Shown piece after piece: positions 23,503-36,231 of a stretch of 64,000 nt of DNA. Positions within the stretch are counted from its first letter, which is position 1. Every line of letters starts with the position of its first letter. The translations under genes and the position numbers were made by a program. Source of the stretch: Ziziphus jujuba. Its lineage: Eukaryota > Streptophyta > Magnoliopsida > Rosales > Rhamnaceae. The stretch covers positions 24,406,501 through 24,470,500 of the forward strand of contig NC_083383.1 of NCBI RefSeq assembly GCF_031755915.1, read 5' to 3'. Under the pieces are notes generated by a model. That model saw only the letters and a list, made by a program, of their open reading frames with translations, did no database searches and was not told the origin of the DNA.

Positions 23503-24229
23503 GATCTTGTATGAGTTTAACCAAAATAGATAATCTTTTTTTCTTATTAATGACGTTAAGTTTAGGATACCATAGTTTATGCTCTCAAATACATGATATC
23601 TTTTCCTAGATGAACATATAGCAAGATAAAAAAAATATAAATAAAAAAAGGTCTAGGCAAGGAATAATATGTACTTGATTAGTGACAAAGCAAAATAAAA
23701 AATACCAAGTAATTACCCAGGAGAATATCACCATCACATGGTATACACACTATAGAAACCCATTGTTACAGATAGCTCAAGCACAATAAGTTTCCTCCAA
23801 CTCATTTTAGCTTCACCTAAAATAGATAATGATGTTGCTCTTTCAAAATAAAGAATGAAACAAATTATATGCTTTCCTGACTAAATAATCTATCACTGCA
23901 TTTTGCAAGGCCAAAATTGCATTGCTTCAAGTTAGCTAACAAAACAGAGTTGCTTCTTCAATACTTTGACTTTGTAAGCATGAAAATTTTAAAATAATAT
24001 AGGAATATCTGCAAAGAGACTTCAAAGGATGTTAACATTGTGGGAAGCATATTATTGAATTGTGAAAAATTATTAGCTCCCTTAGTGTATAATAAAGGTG
24101 TGATTCCTCCATTTGAATCACTATTTGTCATTTCTAATAATGCATACAAATAATATTAAAAAAAATACATATAGATAAAAATTAAAGTTAATGTAGAAGT
24201 AAATATGTGAAATTATAAGTAAAAGAGTT
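23503..24229. other. AT-rich spacer
   Basis: No gene or repeat was recognised between the gypsy LTR and the FAR1-like pseudogene. It might contain 3' flanking sequence of that pseudogene. Confidence 0.4.
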
Positions 24230-26474
24230 TTAACCTTCTGTAATATTTTCAAAATTTTGCCTTTGGGTGGCTTGCAGCTTGGTTTGGCTTTTCCTGTGCT
24301 ATAGCCTTTCTTTTGGACCTCTTTTCTAGATAATTTTTCATTCTTCTTTTTTATACTCCTTTTGGATGGACTGAAAGAGGATTTAATACTTTATTTTCTG
24401 CAAAACTATTGTTATCACTTTTGTCTTCAACATCACTTTCCTTATCAAAATGAGCATCGTTTTGTAAAGATTAATGCCTTCAGCCTTTATACCTTTCAAA
24501 CATCTTCAACCTTTTTTAATGCAATATCTAAGAAATTATCAACAATGTTGCATGTCTCCTCAGTCATAACACCTTTGGATATTGCATTTAAAGTTTTATT
24601 CATAAGTTTTCCCATGGACAAATTTAAAGGCTTTTTGATATTGTTTTTTTTTTTTTTTTTTAACTCCATCGTCATATGTCACCATTCCATCTTTGGCATT
24701 TTTTGTCTACCTTTTTAATATATATCTAGCTAGAATTAAAAAATATTTTTTTCCATTAGTACCTTTAAAGCATGAATACATAATAACCCCATGGATTTAA
24801 ATTTTCTGTATGTACAAATGATAGAACAATCTAAATTGTTAAATGTAACAATACTTTCCTTTTAAAAACTCTCTTTAATTATCTTGAATGTGTTTATTAA
24901 ATCTTCAGCTTTTATTTCTTGCATTGCCATTGCCAAGCATCTCACTAGTTGCTTTGGGAAAATCTCAAAAATCTTGTGATTGTATGTGTTTGATGCTTGC
25001 TTCTCCATCATGCTATCATTTATCGTTCTTAGCGGTTCACTTTGGTTATAGAAAGAGTCTTCATATAACTCTTTTCCTCACCCTCATTCAACTACTTTTT
25101 TATAGTTTCATTCGAATTTTGTTAATGTCATGGTCTTTTTGGTAAAATACTTAAAAACACTATCCATACTCTCGCTTCTTCAAAAAGAATGCATGTCGGG
25201 CCACCATTTTTCTTTCAACTTATATAACTATCAAAGCCAACTATTTTCTTTAAAGTTGTATTCTCAGAAACTCCCATTTTGATTAAAAATTTTCAACTGT
25301 TTGATAATCAACAATGAATAAGTTAGAAAGCTTTTTAAGTTAGGCATACTATAAAACTTTGAACTATTCCTTGCTGCATTTAGACTTATATGCCATAAAC
25401 AAAGAGGATGTTATGTATTTGGTGATACTTTCTCAATAGCATTAGCCAATGCCTTACATTGGTGTGTAAAAATAGTTTTGGTTGCTTTCGACCAATTGCT
25501 TCCATAAAAGTTTCAAATAGTCAAATGAATGAATATGAATTTTCATCAAGCTACAATGCACAACCAAATAAAACATTTTGCCAATGATGATTCACACCAA
25601 AATGGGAGCACATATCATGTTATTATAATTTGTTTGATGGGTAATGTCAAAGATTGTAATATCCCTAAAATAATCATAGTCTACCTTTGACCTGCCATCC
25701 CTCTAAAAGAAGTTTGCTATAGGATTTTGAGCATCAATTTGTATCGATTAAAAAAAATGAAGGATTTTGAACTTGCATATGATGAAAATGATTTATTAAG
25801 CTTTGAGAATCCTCTGCTTCTAAAATGTTTTGAGAATCCCCTGCTTCTAAAACGTTTTATCTTTTGTCTCTTAATAAATTATTACAATTCATTTTAATAA
25901 ATCCCTCATTTCTTTACCACCTGTCTATTTTGTCAAGTATGATAACACATCAGCAAACCTTATTCCTACATTCTCCATTGTTTCAATCATTTTAGAATTA
26001 GCATTTGAGATATTTTTATAGGATTTCAACATATATCATTGATTTTCCTTCACAAGTTCATAATTATGTTGAAGATCCAAATCAGATACCATCCATTGTC
26101 CATTCTCTATCGAAAGTCCTAGCATTGCTTTACAGTCTACTCTTGTTTGTTTTTTCATATATGTTGTTGCGGAGTGTTTTATTCAAAACCCTTGTCTTGA
26201 ACATTAGAAAAAAAATGTTTTTTTAATGGTTCCATCGACCATTTTATGCACCTTTACTTTTCTCACATCAAAACCAGTTGATATGGCATAAGTCTTGCAC
26301 AAATTAAATGCCTCCAGCTCAATGTAAATATCATCCCATTCTTTGGTAGTTAAGCTTCTTGCTTTTTCAATGTATTAACAAATATAAGCCGTTTTGATTT
26401 CTGCTATCTTCTTCACTATTTAATGACAGTAAATGAATATCACTATCCATATCATGTGGAATGTGACTTTCCAT
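24230..26474 (-). pseudogene. FAR1-related / MULE-type transposase pseudogene
   Basis: On the minus strand a start MESHIPHDMDSD lies at 26474. A FAR1-type N-terminal block (AFNLCKTYAISTGFDVRK) follows at about 26350-26240. A MULE transposase core segment with FGVNHHWQN and SFIWLFETFMEAIGRKQP lies at 25605-25450. The SWIM zinc finger (CTYRKFKSMGLLCIHALKVL) is at about 24844-24752. The downstream block reads YILKR-stop-TKNAKDGM, where the family has tryptophan; the TAG is at 24707-24709. Several frameshifts lie between the blocks. Intact FAR1/FRS proteins are plant transcription factors derived from Mutator-like transposases. This copy cannot make a full protein, and no terminal inverted repeats were found, so gene relic and old transposon remain equally possible. 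Confidence 0.82.
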
Positions 26475-27971
26475 AACTACTATAAGAAAATCTTCATAAA
26501 AAAATGAAAAAGAAAAAAACTGATATAAGAAAATAAGGTAAAAAAAAAAAAATAGAGAACATGTGAAACATGAATCTAACAAATTTTTCAATAAATAATA
26601 AACAAGTCATGAATGCTTTTACTTTTCAATATACAAAACTTTGCATACAATTAAAGTATATGGCCTGCTAACATAAATCAAAGTATGAACTTTGTTTACA
26701 ATAATAAATTAAAAAAAAAAAAAACCAAAGTATATGGATGGATATACATAGATAGATATTATATTGAAGAGATAGTAATCTATAATAATTTATGTCTTAC
26801 CAATTTGAGCTTTGCAACCTATATTCTTCCACTTGACAGTATCTTGTGTATAATCCCAAACTAGCATTAGGGAGCGCTTTTATGGAAATATCTTCATCAC
26901 AATCAAAGAAAAAGTAAACTCTCCAAAAATGAATTTTTCCCCAGTTTAATGTTCTATTTTTTTTTTCCATTTTTGCTCCATGTTTAGCAGTAAATATCAA
27001 CATATTCTTTCTCCTTCACCTCATTAAAAGTGTTTGATGGCAAATTAATTTTTGAATTTAAAAATGATGTCTACCATTTATCAAAATATTAATAAAATTT
27101 CTTTGAAGAATTAGGTGATCCCAAGACCATAGGATTTTTTCTCGAAAGTGTGTGTGGGTTTTGATTGCATGCATGCATGCATGTGTGCATCATGTCTTTG
27201 CCTTGTTGCTCACTTAGTGTGAGTTGGCTGGTAAAACCAATGCACATTTCATTGCACATGCACTCGTGTGTCAATGTCATTACTGACAATAAGAAAGAAT
27301 AGGTTAAAGTTACACTTGTAGTTTTGCATGTAACTTATAGTTTTCAACATTTGTGTAAGAGTTTTATTTTTTTCTTTTCCAATTAATAATAATTAACAAG
27401 TGGGTATATTATTCAATTAAATAAATTATTTTATCTATTTCAAAACAATTTAGTGATAATGTTTTATCCTCTATTTATCAAAAGAAAATTAAAAGAATGT
27501 CTTACCCTTTTATTATATATAAGAGGTTTTGGATTTAAAATAAAATAAAATAAAGGATAACATCATTATAAGTCTTTAAATTCTATGGTGTTTGACATCT
27601 TAGTCTTTGAATTATTTTTTTCTTTTTAAAATTTCATCCTTGAACTCATTAAATGTGTATACCATTAGTCCTAGTCACTTATTTAGCCCAATATAATAGA
27701 CCATGCACGTGGCCCTCAAATGTCCATTTTATAAGGGTATTGAAGTCATTCTTACCATTTTTTCTGACTCCTCTCTTAGCTGGAAGAACTTTTTCTTCCT
27801 TTCATGCTTCATCATGTCCAATGCTACACTTCTAACATCTTTCTCCTTCAAATTTTGGATCTACTCAGCCTTAAGGCTCATAAGTTAGTTTGGCTCCCTT
27901 CCATTGGAACTTATGCATTAGTTTATTGACCAAGATTATGAGTCATTGAATTAAAAGATTTAAGCTCGGGA
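26475..27971. other. AT-rich spacer with no recognised gene
   Basis: A minus-strand frame at 26797-27003 could be an upstream exon or relic of the FAR1-like gene but has no motif I know. A GCAT tetranucleotide run (GCATGCATGCATGCATG) lies near 27168. The rest is low complexity. Confidence 0.4.
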
Positions 27972-27976
27972 GACCT
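27972..27976 (+). other. Target-site duplication GACCT, left copy
   Basis: GACCT precedes TGTAACAATC and is repeated at 30795-30799. Confidence 0.85.
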
Positions 27977-30794
27977 TGTAACAATCTGTACCAAAATACC
28001 TTTGTTGTACAAGTTTGACCATGTTTGACCAAATGGACAGTATATGGGTCCAAAGTTAACTTTTTCTATGGTTAATATTTTTGATTTGATTGATGTATCA
28101 TTGTGTAGAGCTCATCCATATGAGTTCGCAGACTGGTAGGACGCTAAATTCTGAGTTACGGATAAAAAGTTATGATTTTGTAAAATTTCAAAAATCAATT
28201 TTATATTAGTGTCCAAACCAATCCCAGATTTTAGTCTGTTAGTGAATGAATGCTCTATATAAATGTTGGAAAGTGTGTCTAGTAGGAAACAAAACCCCAA
28301 AATACCCTTTTTGTCTTCAGCCTCTCTCCAGACCCATGGGTCCTAACCAGTTCGTTCCTAATCCATTTAATGTCCAATCGGGTCATCACCGTTTTGCCCA
28401 AATTCAGCCACCATTAGTATACACGCGCTAGCCACCCATACTACCCACCTCTGGATGACCTCACTGACCAAATTTCTAGCCAAACTGCTAGCCGATGAGC
28501 CATGATTGAACATTTGAAGCCAGCGGTGGCCGTTTGTCATTTTTCAGCCATTTAGCCTTTTTTAGCCATTTCAAGCCAACCCACACACTTATCCCCCCAT
28601 TTTTGAACCCTCTGACTCATTTTTGTGGTCCATTTTCTAAGATTCCTCACCGTTTAAGAGATACGTCAATGTGGAATTTGGCCAAGATTTCCATCGAGTT
28701 TTTGGGCCACCAAAGTCATCGTTGGACTGAGATGAGCACACCATTTTATTCCTTGTCTCTTGGGCTTTCCATTAACATAAATTTTGTAACTTTTGGACAT
28801 CATTTGATAACGTTTTCATTTTTGCGTCAATTACTTAGATACCAAATAAATTCAGAGTGTGTTCGGACAAAATTGGTCAAATTGATTAAAATTGATATTA
28901 GATTAGTGTAATTAGATATTAATTCAATTTTGAAAGAATAACCTTCAAGTGAAAAGCCCCAATTTTGGTACCGGATCCTTAGGATACGTTGTATAATTGG
29001 ACTGGTTATTGCCCAATATATGTAATTTTATAGTTACACAAATCATTCTAAGACATTTGGTACACACCAATGTCTTTGGTTTAGTTATTGGAGCCTGAGA
29101 AATATTTTTATATTATAGGCATTGTGTTGAGCCTAGAGATGAACTTGTAGGGGAGAAGGAGTGAGCATCTGCACTACTATGAGTTGTTATAGTTTTTTTA
29201 AAATATTTTGGCCATGTAGTATAACATATATGGTTTGGTTATTTTACATATATATCATTTGATTTAAATAATTACTTTATGCATAAATGAATATCAACAT
29301 TTACATATATGTGTTATTATTTTATGTGAATTTTGATAAGATTTTAAATGGTTTCCAACTCTGATGAGTTCATAGTGAACTTGTGGATCATGTTATTTAA
29401 ATTTCTTAATATTTGAATTGAGGTTTTTAAATCATTTTGGAAAATAATTGATTTTGAGAAGGCGGATTGGAAATCATATGTTTCAAGCGTGTTTAAGTGT
29501 TTTATAATTTTATGTGCTTAAAAAATGATTTATGATGATATATATTTCATTGTGGTATTTATAGTTTTGGCATGAAAAGATGATTTGGAATTTTTGGAAC
29601 TTTTAAACAAATGGGTGGATTTCAACATGAAGTTACATTTTATGGTACAATATTATTTGGAAAAGTATGATCTTATAAAATTGTTTATGAATACTGTATT
29701 GTTTACTTGTAATTGGTGTACCATAGAGTACCAATGTTTTGGATTACTATTATATTATAATGCCTGGGTTTGTCATGGTACCATGAGGTTGGGTTCATCC
29801 CACGAGCTTATTATTGCCACGGGCCGTGAAGTTGGAATCATTCCACAGATTTATATTGCCACATTGCCTTAGGATGCTAAAGATCATGAGGTGGGTTTAT
29901 CCCACAGGTTTTATTTCTTTTACTGTCCGGTGGTGTTCCAAGGGGCCATGCACCGCTTGATAGTGCTAGGTATATTGTATGGTACACTGTTCATGTTTCT
30001 AGTTATATTATTGGTTCTTCTGATATTTATGGTTTTTACTGCATTTCATAATTATTTTGTGAAGTTGTGTTTATATCATTTTATTCTCAATATTTATATC
30101 ATGATTAAAATAGTTTATAATATTATAATGATCATTCACTCTATACTATTTAAGCATCAGTTTTATAATATTGACTCAGGGTATACGTTTGGGTTTTATG
30201 CAATGATTTTTAAATAGGAAACCTTTCAAAAGAGTGGAACAAGAGATCTTGATAGAAAGTCTTACGAAAATAAAATATTATTTTCCTATTACACTATACA
30301 ACTTACTGGGATATCTTATTTTCCTATTACACTATACCACTCACGTTTTATTTGTTTTAAATTCGTTCTCCTTTGTCCAAGCAGTTAGCTTGCAATCTAC
30401 CTTGCACACCGCTTGTTATTCCGTGCTTTCTATCACAACGGCAATACTTGCCTTTCTCTATTATCTTTATCTTTCTAGACTTATTTGTATCAGTTGTTTC
30501 TTTTAAATTTTACAAACTCTTAGAATGCTCTGATCTAGTTATTGGACAGTATTGACCATATTATATATATATGTGTGCAGTTATGACTTGTAGTACGATT
30601 GACTGTAGTTATGGACCATAGTTATGGATTTATCTGCTATTGTGGTTTTATCTATATATTGAGGTTTTTTTTTTTTTAATATTGTGCTTGTGTTCACTTG
30701 TCTCCGTTGAGTGATTCTCTAATGATTTCCTAGTGGGACTTCATTAGGCGGGACGACCGGGAAGATCCTGGGAGGGCCGAGGTGGTTCCTGTCA
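27977..30794 (+). mobile_element. 2818-bp solo LTR, TGTAACA family, copy 2
   Basis: It starts TGTAACAATCTGTACC, ends GGTTCCTGTCA, and is flanked by GACCT. It aligns with 16081-19048: the block GAGTTCG.AGACTGGTAG is at about 28120-28140 here and 16213-16232 there. The GC- and CpG-rich section of copy 1 is far poorer in CpG here (28300-28700), as expected of an older methylated copy. The motif GGGTTCATCCCAC recurs as GGGTTTATCCCAC near 29791 and 29893. No coding content. Confidence 0.9.
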
Positions 30795-30799
30795 GACCT
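30795..30799 (+). other. Target-site duplication GACCT, right copy
   Basis: Matches 27972-27976. Confidence 0.85.
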
Positions 30800-32180
30800 T
30801 CACTCAGAAATCCCAAAATTCATAAGTTCATCCTTTGTTTTGAAAGTAGAATTTATAACTGCATCCTAAAATATCATCTTCTTTTCAAACAGCATGGTAC
30901 TTGAACTACAACAAATAAAACCATTTTCCACAATTTGTTAACAGCATTGTTAGAAATAATGCTTCTCGTACTATGATTAATCATAGAAATACTATTTGAA
31001 AAATGTACTAGGAGATTAGAGAGGAAGAAAAAAGGGTTATTGAGTGGAGTCAAAATGACCTTGGCTACCTTTATAAAATGTGCATATGACAAGCATGAGC
31101 ATTTTCTATTAAGCATTTGGATGGAATTAGGAATTTGGACCAATGGTTCATACTTCCAATAAGTTTAGAGATGCTATTATCAAAACAAAAATTTGGGAAT
31201 CAAAGTGTCACATATCATATAGTTTAGGGATTTATAATGATAGTATCTCAAAAAATAAACACTAAGTTAAATCTTATAGGGAAATTATAGTTTTTTTTAT
31301 GTATTGAGGAAAATTTTACTAACACTAGCTACAAGCTTTCTTTTTTACTTTACTTTTATTGTAATGTCTCTTCTTTACATATAATTTATAATAATAGTAA
31401 TAATAATAATAGTTTTGATATGTAAATTTCACAATCATGTGCGAATATAAAAGAACTTTCATTTAATGACATGCATTCAGGAGCCTAATTTTAAATTGAA
31501 AGTAGCGGAATATTTCATTAAAGTCATTAACCTAATAATAATAAGTCCAAGGTAAATAAATAGGTCTAATATGGTGTAAAGCCCAATAAAGTCACACAAA
31601 GTATAAATAGCCATTATTTTCAAAAGAAAGCTATTAAATTTTCAATAATGTTATCCTCAATATCAAACATACGTTGTAATAATGAAAATTCAATTCCTAA
31701 AATTATTAAAAACCATTCATTATTATCTTCTTGTTTTCCAAAAGTTTTAGAACCTTCCACTACAAACTATTAAAAATTATGCACCCTATTTCTTATAATC
31801 TTCCTATATCCCATAAATCAAAAATATTTTAAAAGATTAAATATCATGAAAAATTATCATCCACCCTTAATCTACATTAGATTCCAATATTAAAATTTTA
31901 ATCTCTAAGTAAATATCATACTCAAGAACAAAAATAACTCCAAATGCTTAAATCTCAACAACCATCTTCCAAAGTAACATAAAAGCTTTAACGAACATCA
32001 AAGAAAATAAACCAACTTGATCTCCAAGTCACCAATGGTAATTTCGCTCCTTTTTAATCTTAAGTCAACCAAGGAGATTCTAGGTTCTCTACCTAGACAT
32101 GTCGTTATGCTACGTGATATGAAAGAATGAATTGTTATAGAAACAATAAGATTATGTGCATCAGTCCTAAAAATAAAACT
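30800..32180. other. AT-rich spacer, possible degraded retroelement flank
   Basis: No gene was recognised. The stretch 31480-31620 (AAGTAGCGGAATATTTCATT onward) has the look of gypsy LTR sequence, but no partner copy was found to prove it. Confidence 0.35.
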
Positions 32181-32199
32181 CATGCATGTAACCTAGTTT

Positions 32200-33288
32200 G
32201 GAGTAGTCTAAGCATCTTGTTCAATCAGGTAGGGACAATCTTTCTTATAGCATCCTAATTGTCTATAATGGAAGTATGCACCATTCCACTAACATTATCC
32301 ATTACGATAGCTGCCACGGATATGGACATGTATATTGAAAATTGTCTCCAAAATATGGTCTCGAATAGTGATTATTACCACTACTTACTGATTTTTGGCC
32401 TGAACTTTGAGTACTTACTTTCCCCACTTCACTAGCCTGTTGATGAGAAACATTATGTCCAACATCTCTGAGCACCAAGTAAAGAAACTCTCTCTTGAAG
32501 TGACCCATCTATCTGCCGTAGGAACATCCGTCACCTATGGAAAATCCCCCCATGGAATCTACCACATAAGCTACATAGATAATGGAATCTATATCCAGAT
32601 TGTCCAATCTATCGACCATTGAAACTTACAGCACTTAATGTCCTAGCTTACTTAACTAAAAGTCTAGATGGACCATCTCTACCTAAAGCCTAAAATAGGC
32701 ACTCAACCACATCACTCCCATAAACTAGCTTTCTACGACTCTGCTGACTCATATTGGGCCTTAGGTGGTCTACCATGCTTTAGTGGCATCACTGAAGGAA
32801 TAACAATATGAACAAATAACAAAAAACAATTAACTTCAAAATAGGATATATAATTATTTAATGATAGGTAGGTAAGGAAAACAAAACATAGGATGGGATA
32901 CATAGCAATTAACAAACCCCAAAGGAACTTCGAACCTAAAGCTTTAATACTAAGCTAACAAAATTTGCTCTAGAATTCCCTCTAAAATCCTCAGGAAACC
33001 CTATCGAGGTACATCTCATGGAGCAATTCTTATGAAAATTTTAACGAAACCATTACTAAACTATGGACAAGTGAAAAAAAAAATTATGCAATTAAAACAC
33101 ACTCCAAATATATATAGATATAAGTAACCAGATAGCACACATATCCCCTTACTATAGTTCAATGTCTACAACTACTGCCACAATCATACTACAGGTTCAG
33201 TACCATACTTGCATAGCTATAATCACTACTATGTATGTAATTGATATCAGAGTATTCTAAAAGTAGTTTATAAATTTAAGTTATACAG
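32200..33288 (-). mobile_element. Fragment of a minus-strand gypsy element: gag zinc knuckles and primer-binding site
   Basis: The minus strand shows two degraded CCHC-type knuckles: MGHFKREF preceded by a CSYGR-like stretch near 32520-32490, and YRQLGCYKKDCPYL near 32260-32215. Further upstream of the gag, at about 32965-32940, it reads TAGTATTAAAGCTTTAGG, which resembles the TGGTATCAGAGCCTAGG primer site of Tekay/Del-like elements. The sequence beyond it to 33288 would then be LTR. RT and the rest of pol are absent. Confidence 0.5.
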
Positions 33289-33905
33289 AGATACATTTTA
33301 TGCAACATTAATGGAGCTAAGTTGCTGATTTCCTAGTCCAAATGTGATTTTCATAAGTATGGTGATTTATTTTTAAGATTTGAAAATTTAATCTCTACTA
33401 TATTTTACTAAATTAGAGATGTTGATTTTTTGCACAGTAATTACTATTTTGATAAATGCTAGAGCTACAAGTGGAATTTTTAAGTGATTCTTTTTGGAGA
33501 ATTTTGCTAAGCCATGTGGAGTATCTTTGTAAAATTTCACAACGAGATGATGAGGGGATGAATGCCTATACTCATTTGAAATCCACGTATTTGTATAGAT
33601 TTTGTGTTTTTGAAACTATATTTGATTGACATCTTAACAAAAGGATTCAATGGGCTATGAGTCATGTCTTGAACGTCTAGAAAGGTTAATATGCTGAGGA
33701 ATTGAAGCCCAAAAGGTCAAGCACAATTTCATTTTTTTACCAACTGAAAACTTAAACCCTAATTGATGTTTAAAGCGCAACAACATACTTTCTAGATGGC
33801 CAAGTAATGGATATTATGATATTTATTTTTGTATTTATTTAATTATTATTTAGTAGGTGGCATTCCTAATTTGTCGGACCTGAATATTATCAAAGATTTT
33901 ATTTT
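33289..33905 (+). repeat. 5' LTR segment of the gag-protease element
   Basis: It is similar along about 600 bp to 41873-42472; shared blocks include GGAGCTAAGTTGCTGATT versus GAAGCTAAGTTATTGATT, TAGTTACTATTTTGAT, and GGTGGCATTCCTAATTT. The left edge at 33289 is abrupt: the first part of the LTR, present at 40175 onward in the 3' copy, is missing here. Confidence 0.65.
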
Positions 33906-35580
33906 ATTCCTATTATTATATATCCTTGTCTTCTTCTCTTGCTTTAAATTTGAATTAGATTGCATGTTAGGGTTTAATATTCAAACTAGGTTGATCATCT
34001 TGTTCGAAAATTAAATCTAATATGTCCGAGTTTAATTATTTGCTTCCTTTTGATTATCATTTTTTTTCTCCATCCTCATATTTTCGGTTTGTGTAAAAAA
34101 AAAAAATTTGGTGCTGAAACATTTTTCTCCATTAATTTTCCAGGGTTTCTGAATTTATATATATTTCTTTACTTTTTATTAGTTATCACACCACGTAAAA
34201 AATAATTTTTCTCTTTTTGTTAGGGTTAGTTGCAGTTGGGTTTGTAGTATTGGAATTGAAATTTCTTTGCAAAATTTTTATTTTTAATTCCCATAGCTGC
34301 CAAAACTTAGGATTTATGTTTTGCATATTTTAATTTTAATTTTTGTTTTTGCATTATTAGTAATACTAAGATTAGGAAAGTAGCTAGGTTAAATTTTATT
34401 TTCCAAATTTTCTTACAAACCCCTTTATTGCCGTCCATAGCATTAAATCACAATTAGAAAATTTTCAATTCTCACAATTTCTTCTCTCTTTACCATCTAA
34501 AGCAAGTGATATTAAGAAGTTTTGGTTTTTGGTTTATGATTTTTGGTATTGAGCTTCAATTCCGAGTAAGTTTGGAACTTATTGTTCTTAATTTTAAATT
34601 TTCATTGATTTGAGTTTATTTGCTGCATATTTTGATATAGTTTGATTGGGTTTTCAATTTTGCTGGTTATTGAAAATTTGAAAAACAAAATGTTGAATTC
34701 TATCATTCTAGTTGCAAGATTATGGTTTAAGTTCGTATAGAAATAGATTTGCACATTTGTTTTTGCAAAAATTTTCCTTTGCCATAATTCATTGTTGCCA
34801 TTCCTTATATATTTTTGGGGATCAAAGTTAGGATTTTTTTCTTGTGTTTAAGTGTGTTTCCACAAGTCATTTTTGTTTTGTGGAAAATTTTATTTTTGGT
34901 GTTTCAATTTTAGGTTTGCATCATGTGTTTTGCATGAATATTTGGTTTTGATTTTGAGTTTTGAATTGTGCTTACATCTTGATAGTTTTGCCACATAGTG
35001 TTTGATCTTATTTGTCAAAATATTCAAATGTTGCTTGATTAAGTCTTTGCTGCTCCTTAGTTTCCAATTTGCATGAATGGTTGATTTTTGTTTTGCTTAG
35101 TTGGTGTTTTAGGATCAGTTTGATTACAAGATTTGCATTGGGTAATTACAATCTTGGTTTTATTTGGTTTAATTTGATTTTACAACATCTTAATCTCTTA
35201 AAAAAAATTTCCAAATTTGATTCTAGCTTTATTTGCCGCATATTTGCATCTTTTTTTTTTTTTTTTTACTTTTCTAGCTTAGACTTAAATCTTATTACAT
35301 CTATAATTGAGTTTCTAATTTTTATTCTATCAAAGTTTTATTTTTCTTATTCTGAATTGTGTGTTGCCTCATCCATATATTATTGAGACTAAATTTTTGC
35401 CAAATTTTTCTTGATTTTGAGATTTGGTGCCGAAATATTAGGCGAGTTTGAGCTTAAATTTTGATTTTGATAATTTTGCACTTTAGTTTTGTTGCATGAT
35501 GCTGCATAACATATAAGTTTTTCAATTTTTGGTTTAGTTGTCTTTCAAAGTAAGCATGCAATATACAAACTGCAATTATC
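33906..35580 (+). other. Non-coding leader of the gag-protease element
   Basis: This T-rich stretch between the 5' LTR segment and gag has no supported coding frame. Sequences resembling TTTGGTGCCGAAA occur near 34111 and 35423 and could be a primer-binding site, but neither adjoins a proven LTR end. Confidence 0.4.
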
Positions 35581-36231
35581 AACAAACTCATTGGAGACAA
35601 TAGGAAAATTATGGAATTCAAACCATGCTATGTGAAAAATGTGGAGGAAATCATGAAACTAGATAATGTAGAATGAGAAATAATTTTTGACAATTTTCTA
35701 ATCTGAATTATGCTAATAATTTTCATGGTCAACAAAGAAATTATTACTCTAAAATATACGATTTGGGAGGAGTAATAATTTGAATTTCTTTTGGATGGAT
35801 GATAATATCAATCAAGGATGGCAACATCGTAATCAATTCCATCAACAATACCAAGCATCATAAGTTAATGAGCCAAATACTTCCTATAACTCTAATTTTG
35901 ATAATAATTTTAATTCTTGCAATTCCTTTAATCCTTATTCTTCTAAAATAGATGCGGCTATGGCTAAGATGGAAGTAATGCTGATTCTTATTTGCAGTTA
36001 TAAGTGATTAAGTGAAAACAATAGAATTACAACTTCAACATCTCTATTCAATGGAACAAGCCAGTGCACTTAAAGAAGAACAAGTTCAAGCCATTGTCTT
36101 GAAGGATGAAAAGCAACAAGCCAAGAAGGAATTTTTTTTTGCAGATCAAACAGCCGCTTGCTGCACACAAGGAAAAGGAAGGACCAAAGAGTGACACTTT
36201 TCATTTAGATAAAGATTTAAGTGAATCTTTC
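35581..36231 (+). pseudogene. Athila/Tat-like gag C-terminal part, broken
   Basis: The reading is CEKCGGNHETR (a CCHC-like knuckle), then an Asn/Gln-rich run with NFHGQQRNYYS and NINQGWQHRNQF. Next are KIDAAMAKME and the open frame 36012-36194 (TIELQLQHLYSMEQ...), with stops between. Asn/Gln-rich sequence after a knuckle is typical of this gag type. The reading is cut at 36231 by the solo LTR and continues after 37371. Confidence 0.6.
36227..36231 (+). other. Target-site duplication CTTTC, left copy
   Basis: CTTTC precedes the LTR that starts at 36232 and recurs at 37367-37371. Confidence 0.85.

Noticed and set aside
24362..25145. Plus-strand open frames over the FAR1-like region
   Set aside because: They are antisense shadows of the minus-strand pseudogene, whose domains explain the sequence.
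33241..33260. Plus-strand TTGATATCAGAGTATTC as a primer-binding site
   Set aside because: It resembles a tRNA-Met site, but no LTR end adjoins it on the plus strand and the nearby gag fragment reads on the minus strand.
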